DNA from: Wurfbainia villosa
Lineage: Eukaryota > Streptophyta > Magnoliopsida > Zingiberales > Zingiberaceae
Assembly: GCA_025175895.1 (NCBI GenBank)
Contig: CM046008.1
Span: 28,599,255 to 28,663,254 of the forward strand
DNA: 64,000 nucleotides
Reading direction: 5' to 3'
A model generated the notes under the pieces. It saw only the letters and a list, made by a program, of their open reading frames with translations, was not told the DNA's origin and ran no database searches. The position numbers and the translations under genes are program-made. Of the stretch, positions 33,713-45,825 are shown piece by piece; positions within the stretch are counted from its first letter, which is position 1; every line of letters begins with the position of its first letter.

Positions 33713-34599
33713 ATGGAGGAAGTTGTTCAGTTAGCTAATCGAGATATAAAGGTGATGTAGGATGTGTGATCGAGATTTTAATTAGTATTTGGATAATGGA
33801 TTTGAATATGAGATCGATGTAGGATTCGATTTGGTCATATTAGAACTTAATCATAGTTCATGTTGTTTTGCAGGACTTTGGTAAGTGACAGATGCTTGTA
33901 CGCATGGATAGCGAGTGGAGCTATTTAACAGGTGGATAATTTCCTACTTTGGTCAGGTAGTAACTAAACCCTGAAGTATATAACTTCATAATGATTATCA
34001 CTTTGACCTTGACTTCACTCTAGTTTTTCTGATGCTTGATACTTTTGCCTTTGCACTTAAATACTCTGTTATTGTTGTTATCTATTCATTCATCTTTGTT
34101 ATGAATCATAGATGTTATGGTAAGTGGACCTGTAGTGGTTTACCTATGTGTACATAACTAAATTCGGTTGTAAAATTAAATTGTGCAATCTAGATAAATC
34201 ATCCGGGGATGAGTAGGATTCTAGAAGTAATGTTGAGTTTCCATGTTATATCCTGATGATGTGTACATATCTACTATGGATCATGTAGTCGTGTATGGAT
34301 GTGTGATTGTCGATACAACGTCGCTACGGATCGGTGCTCCTAGCTTGGTTATGATCAGTCGAGTATGACTCTCTACAGGATAGAGTGTGTGTTGATCAGT
34401 CGAGTATAACTCTCTGCAGGATAGAGAGTGCGTTGATTAGTCGAGTATGACTCTGCAGGATAGAGAGTGTTATGATCAGTTGAGTATGTATGACTGTGTA
34501 TTCATATCATTTACATGCATGCTGACGACTTGATCTCCCTTGTGGTTGAGAGGGTTGTCAGTCATCCTGCCTCCCAGGTTACTCATGGAGGGGGTAACT
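33713..34599 (+). mobile_element. G2 3' LTR, first remaining part
   Basis: It matches the 5' LTR from 16677 onward, reads straight through the G1 target (ATTTG 33787-33791), and stops at TAACT where the solo LTR enters. The 42-bp array is at 34340-34485. Confidence 0.9.
34595..34599. repeat. Left target duplication of the solo LTR (TAACT)
   Basis: Repeated at 37363-37367. The unoccupied site is at 28725-28729. Confidence 0.95.
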
Positions 34600-37362
34600 T
34601 GTAAAATACTGAAATTTAAAAACCCTAAATTAAAAGGCCCAATAATTAAGGAAATAATTCTGGAAATTTTTCGAGATTTTTTTAGGGAATTTTAGGAATT
34701 TTTCTGGAATTTTTCTGGAATTAAACGGACTCTGTACGAGATTTTTACGGGGATAAAATAGATAGGCTTTATTTAAGGGGGTATTAACCTAAACCGGTAA
34801 CCCTAAGTTTCTATTTTTCTATTTCCCTTTTATTTCTTTTCCCCGCCGCGCCGCGACCTCACTTCCCCTTCGGCAGTTTCTTCGCCGCCCGACGTCGCTC
34901 CCTCCGACGGTTCTCTCGCGCGACCACCGCTTCTCCGTGGCGGGTTCGTCTTCGCCGACGGCGCCCTCTGATTCGCCGGCGACATCTTTCTTCCTCGAGC
35001 CAACGCTGCCCACACCGCGAACTCGCCGCGTGCTCCCGCGAGCATCGCGCCGACACCTCTTCTCGCAAGCGCCGGCTGAACGCCGCCGCCTTCCCTGCTC
35101 GTGCCCGCCGACTCTTCTTCGTGTCCGCAGCCACCCGAGTCCTTGCGGCCCCTCTCCCTCCGCAAGCGCCGCCACTGCTCCTCGCGCGTCGCCGTCCACC
35201 GCCGACGCCACCTCCTCGCCTTCCCGCCGAGGTCACGAGTAGTAAGGGTTCTTTACTTTTCGCTCTGGACGATAGTGAGTTAGGGATTTTGTGTGTCGTT
35301 GGGTTCGTGTGGGCGGGCGTGAGGGTCGATTAGTCTGTAAATTGGGGGGTTTGGGTGAGTTAGCTATGAGGTTCCGCTTTAGGGATTGGTGCGGGAATTT
35401 CCTCATCCTAACTTGGATCTATGGTTTAGGCAGTGAGTGCCTTGGAGCTTAGGTTGCTCCGGTGTAAAGGGATCGGGATATGTTAGGTCGGTGGAGACCC
35501 AAGTCCGGTAAGCTGTGAACGGTTGCACCGGCTATGCACGACTAGGTGTTTGGAGGTTAGTTAGGCTGTGGATGTTTGTAATGAGATTGATGTTTGAGGT
35601 TTGATGTGTTGTGATTGGTAATGCAGCTATTTAGATTTGGATTCGGCATGTGGATGGAATTTTTAGGGCGGGTGAGCTTGATTGGTCGATTTGGGTTGAT
35701 TCCGGAGTTATTCGGTTGATCGGTATGGTTCGGAGGATATGGGATTTGGGTGATATTGTTTGATCTTGAGGATATCTTTGTAAGTGATGAATTAGGTTAA
35801 TTGATTTGGAAATTGGTTTGGGTTAATTGGGTTATAAAAGAAATCGATTAATTATTCGATTTGTTGTTGAATTGTATATTTTGTGCTTGACTATAATTAC
35901 GTTATATGAGTTTTCCACGAGGCAGTCCCTACCGTGACGATTCATTCTTCTTGCGGATATATTTTTCAAAGGGTATTTTGACTTAACGCTTAGATTAAGT
36001 CAAATTGATATGCTAGTTAGGATAGCTTACAATAATTTTTCATGTTTATATGCCTAGTATGTTTTGGTGCCTACTAGATACATGCATGTGATAGGATATG
36101 ATTATATTTACGCTTGATTTGGATCATAGTATGTGATTAGGATATGTACATATTGGTTGTACATATCATTCTGGATAGGTATATTATGAGTAGGATTTAC
36201 ATGCTTTAGTATCATGCATCATTTTCGCATGATTGCATGCTAATCGGTTCCATTATTGTTGAGCCCATGACTAGTTACATGGCTCGCACACACCGCCACT
36301 CATGGGTTAGTGGTACATCGAGGGTGTGTGCGCTGTTGCTCTGTCAGTTCGCCGGTCCGCTCATGGGTAGCGAGGCAGGCGTGGTAGCGGGAGGATCCCT
36401 CCTCCGCCTATGACACCAGGAGATGAGAGCTTAGCTCCCCACTATGTTTGGGGCAGGAGGATAGGTGTACTCCGACAGCATCCTGTCCACTCGGTCACTC
36501 AGGAGCAGTGATGGCAGAGTGCACAATTGTCATAGCCCTACCCACTCGGCTTCACCATTGCGTGTGAGGCGGCCGATCAAGGCGTGGGTGACCATGTCAT
36601 TCGTACGACATGCATTTTCAGACCGATTGCATTTTGTATTGTGTTTGCTGCATTATTGTATTGATGCCTTAGATGTGCATATGATTGTCATGCATACAGG
36701 ATACATGTTTATATATGGTCAGGACTCTATTACTTCTAGTCAGGCACATGCTCCTATATCAGGGTAGGAGATTCAGGTAAGTCATACCATATTTTGTGTT
36801 TCTTGCTTGCATACCCTATTTATGTGAGACTGTACTGGCATGATATTTTTATTGTTAGCTATACCTGATTTTGCATATCTACTATACCCGCAGAGTTCTT
36901 TGAACTCACCCCGTTGATTTATATTTATTTCAGGATGAAGCTGTCAGGAGAGTCCAACTGCCAAACCCCCTCGTCGTGGAAGTGTATTTGGTTATTTATT
37001 TTTGGTTTTGGATATCTTGTTTAGAAGATATATTTAGGACTGGAATTGGATTTATGTATTCGTGGATTTTTGGTGTCCTTATGGACCTCTATTCGGAGTT
37101 TGTTCTGGATTGGATTTTGGTTGAGTATTCCTGCCCAGATGGCAGAAGGGGTAGGTTTAGTTATGATATTCTTTTGTGTTTATCATTTATTTTGGTTGAT
37201 GGCCTGAGGCCAAATTATATAACTGCGTGTGAGTTTGGATTCCGGTCGTGTTGACCGATGCATAGTGGCCGTGTAGGCCTTGTATAAAAATTGGTATTGT
37301 CACCCGTACAAGGGAGATGCTGCCGGATTTTTGTCTGGCGGGGACTCCCACGGGGCGTGACA
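34600..37362 (+). mobile_element. Solo LTR of a related chromovirus
   Basis: It runs from TGTAAAATACTGAAATT to CACGGGGCGTGACA, 2763 bp, with TAACT on both sides and no internal region. That is the product of recombination between two LTRs. The sequence differs from the G1/G2/G3 LTRs, so it is a separate family. A GC-rich segment at 34840-35240 gives long frames on both strands without domains. Confidence 0.92.
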
Positions 37363-37367
37363 TAACT
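37363..37367. repeat. Right target duplication of the solo LTR (TAACT)
   Basis: It follows GTGACA and leads back into G2 LTR sequence (GGTGTGAGGG). Confidence 0.95.
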
Positions 37368-38663
37368 GGTGTGAGGGAAGAGCATTGTTGCGCCGCACTC
37401 GACCACTATAGACGGTGGTAGATGGAGTTGCGTGCAGTTGTCCTGCGTGTGTGACACTCGACTACTCATGGGTAGTGACTGTCGGAGTGGCCAACAGTAG
37501 AGACCCCCATTGTGTAGCTAGCTCTTTATGCTTATATGCTACTTGACCATACTGCCACTCGTCCACTTGAGAGTAGTGATTGGTGTTGAGTTGGGACAGT
37601 TGTCATGTTGAGTCACCGAGGGCACACTGAGGTCGTGGTAGCTTTAGGGTGAGCCGACATGACCATGCATTCTGCATTGCCATGTCTTATGGCGTTTTGC
37701 ATATATATATATATATATGACTGTGATTAGTATATATATAGATGCAGTCTATATGTATGCTTATTATGATGTTGTATTTGTTTGTGCTATGCTTGCCGCA
37801 TTTTGTTTGTACATCTTCATGCATGATACTTGCATTTGCTATATGGTGTGTATGGGATACCGGTGTATGAGTTGGTCGGGCTATCGTATACCTTTGACCA
37901 ATACCTTGAGATGATACGGGATGAACCCGGTTCATCGTTGTATTTGTCATAGGATATTAGTATGATGGTTTGTCGCTTATAGAGTTAGATTTACTCTACC
38001 ATATTGTAGGTGTTGTATTATGTTACTTATACTCAGGTTGTATGAGTTGCATCGTTGCCGATCTTCAGGTGTGTCAGTACTTTATGTTGATATTGCTGAT
38101 TAGTTTAGTTATACAGTTGTTATATCATGTTGTTGTATACCTGTTATACCGTTAGACAACATATTGTTGACTCGCATGTGATATATATAAATTATGCATG
38201 CACTTTTATTCTTATTACCGCTGAGTTATACTCACCATCACAGACTCTGGGTTTTCTTGTCGCCTAGGTAACAGGTAGAAGTTTTGGTGACGGTTTGGAG
38301 CATCGCTGGCTGATCCATCTCATCTCACTTCCGAGGCTCCTGTGGTCGTTTTGGGTTTTCCGTATATTTAGTTATCTACTTGGACTTATTTGGTGGATGT
38401 GTGTTAGACATTATTGTTGTACACACTTATTGTTTCGGATTTTGCCGATGTTTTCTATATGGTTTGATGTTAGTCATATCGGTATGCACTGTGTGTAGTT
38501 GTTATTTCATTTTGATAGCTTCTACTGTGTTTTTGTTATATTTACATTATATATGTTGTTGTGATTGTGGCGGGAAGGCCTTGTATTAATATGATATGTT
38601 GTCACGTACATGGGAGATGCTATCTGTTTGCTTTTCGACTTGGCATGCTCTCGGGGTGTGACA
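37368..38663 (+). mobile_element. G2 3' LTR, second part
   Basis: It continues the LTR from 34599, parallels 28730-30078, and ends CGGGGTGTGACA. Confidence 0.9.
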
Positions 38664-39743
38664 TCATTGGATCACCGTCCCACTTGCACATCTAGTTGCG
38701 CGCCATGACATCATTGCTATCGGCATGTGCATGACTATTGTGTGTCGCAGCATCGATGCCTCTTGGTGAACATGACTATCGTGTGTTGTAGAGTCATTGT
38801 CGCTAGAATGCGTGAGATTGTCGTGTGCTGCGGCAACGCTATCGTCGACCACGAGGGAGCCACCACCTGTATCATGGGATCCCATTGTCGTTGTGCCCCG
38901 CCCCATGACCATCGCACCTCATGGCGCTACTGTCGTCCTCACCGCTACGGTACCATTGAGCGACTGGTTTTGCCTCCTCTCCGCTAGTAACTAATGCTCT
39001 TGCCATCGACGATCACACCACCAAAGACGCATTGCAATTATCATTAGTACATAATCAAAATAATTTTGATCAACTGATTAATTAGGTTAATCGATAAGTT
39101 AGACAATAATTAATTTGATAGATTGATTAATTGAATAATTAATATATGATAGTTTTAATTAATTGAATAATGTATATCAATTATCTTAATTAATAGATAA
39201 TTCTGATTAATTAAATAATAAATTTATAATTTTTACATTTAACTATTGATTTATCATATTTAAGGAATTAATGGTTTATTTAATTGATTTAATTGATTGA
39301 TAATTAGATAATTAAGTGATTAATTAACCGTTTGATAAGAATAGATAATAATTTATGATAGTGTTCAATTAATTAGCTGATCATCAATCATTTTTTGACG
39401 TTAAACCTTATAGATCCAAATTCGAGACCGACATTTTATTTAGCACACAATCCCATTGAGAATTACTACAATTTAAATGTGAATAATTTCTATCCTTGAG
39501 CTTTTAGATTCTACCTTGTGCATGATTTATTTAAATTTGATTTATATAAGTTATAAAAAAATTGCATGGTGCTCCATTCTTCTGCTTGTTATTTGTCTAT
39601 TCACTTGTTTGGCCTTCCTATTTCCGCAATTCGGTTGATATATATTTAGATATCTTATTGATTATCTATATTTAAATACTTACTTTGTTGATTGTGATTT
39701 TATATTGTAGGAGTACAAACCCTAGCAAATACTTGTATTGAAC
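38664..39743. mobile_element. Probable G6 LTR continuation between G2 and the Pack-MULE
   Basis: It starts TCATT, the right target copy of G2. 38664-39000 is GC-richer, and 39030-39420 is rich in TTAATTAA/GATTAATT words like parts of the G4 LTR (54700-54910). No gene is seen; open frames at 38664-38994 on both strands have no domain. Joined in concept with 14966-15213 it looks like one old plus-strand LTR. Confidence 0.4.
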
Positions 39744-39752
39744 TCACATTTT
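39744..39752. repeat. Left 9-bp target duplication of the Pack-MULE (TCACATTTT)
   Basis: An exact copy lies at 50949-50957. Nine bases is the typical target duplication of Mutator-like elements. Confidence 0.93.
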
Positions 39753-40037
39753 CGGCAATTTATCAAACACAATTCCTAAAGTTCGGAATTGTTCAAAAAG
39801 CGCAACATGGTTTCAGATTTACCAAATCGCGCACCTAATTCCCCTTTTACCCCTCCCGACAAACAGACCTGCAATTTAATGATGAGAGAGAATTTTCATG
39901 CATCCGAGCCACTATTGGAAATTCCGAACCATCTAAACGTGGTGCTGGAAATTCAAATCCCAGCACCACCTTTTTTTTATCTGATTTCTAATTTATATCG
40001 GTCTAACTTCTGAAATATTACTGTGAATACCTAATAA
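39753..40037. repeat. Pack-MULE left inverted arm, outer part
   Basis: It pairs with 50664-50948 in reverse (for example AACATGGTTTCAGATTTACC with its mirror at 50873-50895). It ends ...ACCTAATAA at the insertion site and continues at 48891. Confidence 0.93.
40033..40037. repeat. Left target duplication of the G3-containing insertion (AATAA)
   Basis: Repeated at 48886-48890. The intact right arm of the MULE shows the uninterrupted site (ACCTAATAAAACC, read inversely near 50665). Confidence 0.9.
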
Positions 40038-40469
40038 TGTATCGTCTGTTGGCGGAATGACTATTGGTCGGCGTCGTCGCCCGTTGGCTTGTCGACCTAT
40101 CGTCGACGACGCCTATTGGCCCGTCGTTACTCACATGGACTTCCCACCCCTGGAAGTGGATTTTTGTCTTCCCCAGGATTCGAACTCTAGACCTCCAGGC
40201 TAAGTACTAAAGTTTATGAATCCTGGTAACCAAGTGATCCAGGATCACTTGGTTACCAGGATTCATAAACTTTAGTACTTAGCCTGGAGGTCTAGAGTTC
40301 GAATCCTGGGGAAGGCAAAAATCCACTTCCAGGGGTGGGAAGTCCATGTGAGTAACGACGGGCCAATAGGCTGTGTCATCGACCAATAGGGGCCGACAAT
40401 ATCAGGGGCATTGCCGACCAATAGGGGTCAATTAATAAAAGGCGCCTGGTTTTAATAAGTGGGGGAGAA
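40038..40469. mobile_element. Left end of the insertion, with palindrome and polypurine tract
   Basis: It starts TGTATCGTCTG at the target site, contains a 130-bp-arm palindrome, then ACCAATAGGGG words, and ends with the polypurine tract TTAATAAGTGGGGGAGAA directly before LTR 40470. So it looks like the 3' internal end of a chromovirus, although the outer boundary is not an LTR end. Confidence 0.6.
40111..40371. repeat. Near-perfect palindrome, two 130-bp arms
   Basis: Arms 40111-40240 and 40242-40371 around a single central base at 40241, with one mismatch seen (GTCTTCCCC against GGGGAAGGC). Each arm holds GTTCGAATCC (right arm 40297-40306), the sequence of a tRNA internal promoter B box, so each arm may come from a tRNA-derived SINE. 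Confidence 0.93.
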
Positions 40470-40484
40470 TGTAAAATACCAGGA

Positions 40485-40532
<48 letters not shown>

Positions 40533-43500
40533 AAGCATGGTTAGGGATTTTTAATTAAATCTAACCTAGCTCTAAGGATATGGGGTTAATTTAAATGGAT
40601 CTAGGTTTTTGACTAATAGGGTTTTAAACCCACACCTATGATGATCCGTTTACTCCTCTTAAAACCTAACCCGTTCCGAGTCGCAACGCGAAGCCGTTTC
40701 TTTTCCCTTCCGCGCCGACTCCGCCGCCAGCACTTTTCTACGCGAGCGTTCCCTTCGATCGCCGTCGCAACTTCGTCTTCCTTGCCTGCGCACACGCGAC
40801 GATCTCCCTGCTCCGAGCGATCTCGCCACCACGGAACGCCGGCCGCCAGACGCCCTCTCCGCACCAGTCTCCTCGTCGCACGACTCTCCCCTCCGCAAGC
40901 CGGCGAACTCGACGGCCTTCTCGGGACGGACTGGAAGCTCCGATTCGGCAACTTCCCGACGGTAGGCAGACGGGCGATTTCTGATCGCGACTGGCCGTTC
41001 ATCGTCGAAGCAAGAAAAACCGGGAGCGTCGGTGGTGTGGGTGGACAGGACTGCCGGATTCCGGGGATTTACTGCCGGTTTTGGGGTTGGGCTGCCGGAG
41101 GAAATTTCAACAACAAGGTAAGGCTTGTATTTTGACGAGATTTTTGGGTGTTCTGTGGATTCACCGTCGCTAATTCGAATGGATTTGGGCAGTGACATTT
41201 CTGTGGGTGCGATCGGGAGAGCCGCGTGAGGTTTCAATAGTGGTAAGCAGGAACAATTTCCATTTTTGTGTTGTAAATCCCGTTCAATTCATTGATGGAC
41301 AGGAGATGAATGCTTAGGAGTTGTTGATTTGGTTTGGGCGAATCTGGCCAGATAGGCGACTGGGAAAGGATTTCCACCGTGACAATTCTAGGGTCAGGTA
41401 AGTCAATTATGCTATCACCTTCATCTAATATGCTTGAATTAGAATTGTAAGTGTCAATGTGAAATTGATGGGGTATGGGTTGGTTAAAATGGCTGTAAAT
41501 GATTATAGGTTAGCCTACTTGTTAACCAGGAATGATAGATATTAATTATAGAGTTGATTGTGGTACGGGACAACTGTAAGGGTTGTGTTTATAAATTAGA
41601 GTTATGACTGATTCTGTTGATGATACTATAGAATCGGGTGGGGGTAAAAAGGTTAAATCTTTATGAGATTAACTTTGTTAAGTCGAATATAAAATAGTAT
41701 AAGGAAGTTAGCACTTTTGCTAATTAAAACCGATGGATGTAAAATAAATGTCAAGTCAGGATAATTCGGGTTTCTAATTTGTATTCGATAAAGGGATACG
41801 AATATAAGAACGATATAGTAGTGGATTTGTATATCTATTGTCATGTGCTTGAACTTAATGCATATTATGGTTTGTGCAGATCGTGGATACGAGACGGGTC
41901 CGCGACCGTGAGGATTATACGAGCAATTACAGCAGGTAGGTAATTTCCTACTGGTCGGGTAGATGAAATGATTTTCAGATTTAGGCATAGATATGAACCT
42001 TAGGTGTTCATATTACCTTGATCATGCTCTGTTTATCGTTTGCTTGAACTTACCGTTGATATATATGTGTGCTCGATTATTGATAACGCATATTCCCTAG
42101 CATGATCTAGAACTTACTGATGTGATGTAAGTAGGTCGAACGGTTTAGGAGGGTGTAGATGCTCGAGTACGGAGGATGACATAAATTGTAAATTTGGCAA
42201 AAAGATCCTCTGTGGATAATTATGACCCTAGATGTAGGACTTATTCCATACTTGTATGTTGCACATTTATTCACCAACCACATGTCAGGTGTGAATGGTC
42301 ATATGAGTCGTGGATTACAGGTCGCTACGGACCGATGGTCCTAACTTGTCATGATCGGATGAGTGACTCTCTACGGGCAGAGAGTGTCGATCAATTGGGT
42401 GTGACTCTTTATTGAACAGAGAGTCTAGGGTAGATGTTCTGTATGTGAGACAGTACCCTCATATCATTGCATGCATACTGACGACATCGTCTCCCCTTGG
42501 GGTTGAGAGAGAGTCGTCAGTCATCCTGCCTCCCAGGTTACTTCCAGAGGAGTAACTGGGGTGAGGGCATAGCATTTGTTGTGCCGCACTCTACCATTAT
42601 TGATGATGGTTGTTGGGGTGCGTGCAGTTGTCCTGGGTGCGTGGCACTCGACCGCTCATTGGCGTGTCGAGGGCTAGCTGAGGGACCCGCTATGAGCGAG
42701 CTACTTACGCCATATGCTATCGGATCATACTACCCAACTGGCCACTCGAGTGGTGGTGGGAGTCGGGATAGTTGTCATGTCGCGGCCACCTAGGCCACAC
42801 CGGGTCGTGGTAGCGAGTAGGGGTGAGCGAGCATGACCATGCATTGCCGTATCATACGGTGTTTTGCATATGATTATATATATATACATACCTGCTTGTA
42901 TATATATATATATGGATGATGGTGATTAGTATACATACAGATATAGTCTATATGGATACTCACTTTGATGATGCATTTGTATGTACTATGCCTGTTGCAT
43001 TTGTTTGTACATATTCACACATGTTATTGCATATTCCTGTATGGTAGTAGGTTGATACTTGTATACCTATCGGATATTCACAGTGATACTCTTGATTCAG
43101 GTTAGGGTATTGTGTTGGTACTATATTTTTATACCCTATGATGTGATTATATGCCCAGGTTGGATCAGATAGGTAGTCGATCGCTGTGTATGTCAAAGAT
43201 CGCTGATGTTGAGTTTATTTAGTATATGCATGCATATCTATTATTATGCTGATGTATACTTGTTGTATGAGTAGATTAAACTGTTGAATGACATGTAATA
43301 TTAATACATATATTTACATGTTTTCTCTGATTACCTGCTGAGTTTTACTCACCACCTCCGACCCTGGGTTTTTTTCTGTCGCCCAGGTGACAGGTAGAGG
43401 TCTTCGTGATGACTTGGAGCTGCGCCGATCGATCCATCCCATCTCCGTTTTCCGAGTCTCCCGAGGAGTTCATTTTTGGTTATGTCTTGGACTTTGATTT

Positions 43501-43831
43501 GTATGGACTTGTTATTGTGTTTTGGATTTTGTCCTGATGTCGTGGACTCTATTTGTGTAGTCGTTTTATTTCCGATTTTGATTATGGACTTGTCGTTGTT
43601 TTATTTACGATTTTAGTACTGTGATCTTGTCAGGTGGTGTACACCTGTATGTTTTGATACATTGTGTTGTGAGTATGTGTTTCCATTTCCGCTGCGTGTT
43701 GATATATATTTATCTGTTTATTATATTGTTGTTGTGGGCCTACGGGCCTTGTATTAACCCGAAATGTTGCCACGTACAGGGGAGGTGCCGTCCGTTTGAT
43801 TTTCGGCTCGGCATGCTCTCGGGGCGTGACA
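40470..43831 (+). mobile_element. 5' LTR of Gypsy element G3
   Basis: It runs from TGTAAAATACCAGG to GGGGCGTGACA, 3362 bp, followed by a primer site. Unusually it is also preceded by a polypurine tract, as a 3' LTR would be. A GC-rich segment (40680-41120) gives long frames without domains. Two short hairpin units lie at 42340-42430. Confidence 0.92.
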
Positions 43832-43838
43832 ACTTTAT

Positions 43839-43851
43839 TGGTATCAGAGCC
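43839..43851 (+). other. Primer binding site of G3 (tRNA-Met type)
   Basis: TGGTATCAGAGCC, seven bases after the LTR end. Confidence 0.95.
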
Positions 43852-44053
43852 GAAGGTTCTGCGATGCCATATTGTGATTTTGTTTTTGATTCTTGGATTC
43901 TCGGGAGTCGGTATATTTTTTCGGTTTTGGTTTTGTGAGATGGGATTGACAGCGGCATAAGCTCCGAGCAACACGAAGTAAGTATTCCTGATAATTTATA
44001 CTTTAGTCAGATGCTTACCTAGACTTGTTCAGCAGGTGAATACTGTCAGAGTC

Positions 44054-45393
44054 ATGCCACCTGTTCAGACTCGTGGTCGAGGCCGTCCATCCAGGCGAGC
44101 AGCCAGAGGGAGGGGACGAGATACTGTTGAGACTGAGCCTGCTACTCAAGCACCACCTCAGCAAAACCCTATTGGTGATTCGGAGCCTCAGAATCCGGAT
44201 ACACCACTGACTACGCCAGAGCCCACAGAGTCCAGTAGGCTCAATGATAAGTCACGGATACTCGTGTTAGCACGATCAGCCAAGGAGAAGTTCACCTTGT
44301 TCCGAGGGGAGTCCGACCCATGGATTGCCTGATCTTGGTTGGAAAATATGGAAGACACCTTCGAGTATATGAACTGCACAGATGTGGAGAAGGTGGGCCT
44401 TGCTGCATATCATCTCAGAGATCAGGCTGTCACTTGGTGGAAATTGCAGAAGACTCTATCCGGGGAGCGCATGATTACTTGGGCCAGCTTTCGAGACGCT
44501 CGAGGCGATTTTCCTTGGCGTTTTCTTTCCCGTCGTCAGAATTTCTAAGTCCAAGCAAGGTGATCGGCTCATGGAGTACAACGCAGAGTTTACTGGACTA
44601 TCGAGTTCGCTCTCACCTAGTAGCTCGGGATGCAGATCGTATGTACAGTTCACCCGTGGCCTTGCTATCTATATACGGAGCCGAATGTCGATCTACCATT
44701 ACCTCATACAGGAGGGACCGACCGCGCCTCTTAATCGAGATGACTTCCCAACAAATTTCCAAGGAGAAGGATATCGAGAAGCAGATGACCAAGGGCAAGC
44801 AGTAGAACCAGGGTTCAGCTCAAGGGACTCAGAAGAAAGGAACTACGCGAAGTCGCGGAAGGGTCACTAGATCACGAAGGGAAACGCCCAAAGATCGTAG
44901 AGTTTTCGGAGGATCTCGAGTAGTAGCCGTAAGGGCCGAGGCGAGAATGGATGTTATAAATGTGGATCCGAAAGCCACAGAGTATCGTAGTGTCCGTTGG
45001 ATCAACCGGTTTTGCTATTATTGCAAACGATCGGGTCATACTAGCCGTGATTATGCAGCCGAAGGCACGATTGGAGTTTCGATAGCTCCAACAAAGGGAA
45101 GCGATCTACCCAGAATGGCGTGAGGACAAAGACCGCGGACTCAGACTTATGGACAGAGGCAGCCAGTACCTCCACCAGCTCAGTTGTACCAGATGCAGGG
45201 GGGTGCCCATACAGGAATGCCGACAGCGATCCAGTACCCTGCATCTCCGGTGATCTACTACCCGGGAGTATCTGCACCTCAGCAGTTTGTACGGCACCAA
45301 TTCTCGTGGATACCGATGCTCAGCACTCACCTCCAAGCCTCACCGAGCGGATCCAAATGAGGGTGGAGGCACACTACTACTCGTCGGGGATGC
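44054..45393 (+). pseudogene. G3 gag, broken
   Basis: It starts MPPVQTRGRGRPSRR, then SAKEKFTLFRGESDPWIA with a TGA at 44330-44332, then SWLENMEDTFEYMNC, KVGLAAYHLRDQAVTWW, a Gypsy retrotrans_gag pattern. A frameshift near 44540 moves the frame to MEYNAEFTGLSS (44571). A zinc finger CYKCGSESHRVS (44953-44990) has a TAG inside. The Pro/Gln-rich linker follows (45120-45390) with further shifts. Gag would form the particle that packages the RNA. Confidence 0.88.
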
Positions 45394-45825
45394 ATGAATA
45401 TTGAGGCTGGACGAGTTTTGCCATCACTAGAGAGGAGGCACAGTGGTCGATGGATCACCATACGCGGTATGGTTTCAGTTTATGCTATATATGCTGATAC
45501 GTTGATAGATACCGGTAGTTCCCATTCATTTGTATCTAGAGTATTTCTGAGTAGGGTTGGAAGGATCCCCAGGGTTCGTTCTTGTGGGTTAGCAGTATCC
45601 TTGCCATCTGGAGAGGTGCTAACTAGCCACCAAGAAATCAAGGGTTGCCCATTAGACTTTGTGGGCATATTCTTACAAAGGATCTTCGTGTTGGAAATGA
45701 TAGAGTTCGATATTATTCTCGGTAGATGGACTGGTTGGCGCTTATCACGCTACATGGATTGTAGAGCGAGTGGTGACATTCCACCACCGATCAACCACTG
45801 GGAATTTGTTGGTACCGAGAGATGA
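45394..45825 (+). pseudogene. G3 protease region
   Basis: VSVYAIYADTLIDTGSSHSF carries the DTG active site of a retroviral-type aspartic protease. CPLDFVGIFLQ and EFDIILG follow. A small insertion after ILG (about 45720) shifts the frame; MDW continues in another frame. It would cleave the polyprotein. Confidence 0.9.

Larger units (their letters stand above)
15214..38663 (+). mobile_element. Gypsy element G2 (chromovirus, Tekay/Del-like), nested host
   Basis: Whole element: 5' LTR 15214-16757 and 27919-30078 (about 3.7 kb, split by G1), primer site 30086-30098, decayed coding region to about 33712, then a 3' LTR lacking its first 1.4 kb (33713-34599 and 37368-38663, split by a solo LTR). 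Without the nested insertions it is about 9.5 kb. LTR ends, tRNA-Met primer site and gag start match chromovirus G3 further right. The 5' LTR end reads GTGATA instead of GTGACA. All coding parts are pseudogenes. Confidence 0.85.

Noticed and set aside
34819..35333. Several overlapping 100-130 codon frames on both strands
   Set aside because: All lie in the GC-rich part of a solo LTR, are Arg/Ser/Ala/Pro-rich in every frame, and have no recognised domain.
40297..40306. A tRNA gene suggested by GTTCGAATCC
   Set aside because: Only the B box fits. The flanking bases do not form a cloverleaf, and the motif occurs mirrored in a palindrome, so a SINE relic is more likely.
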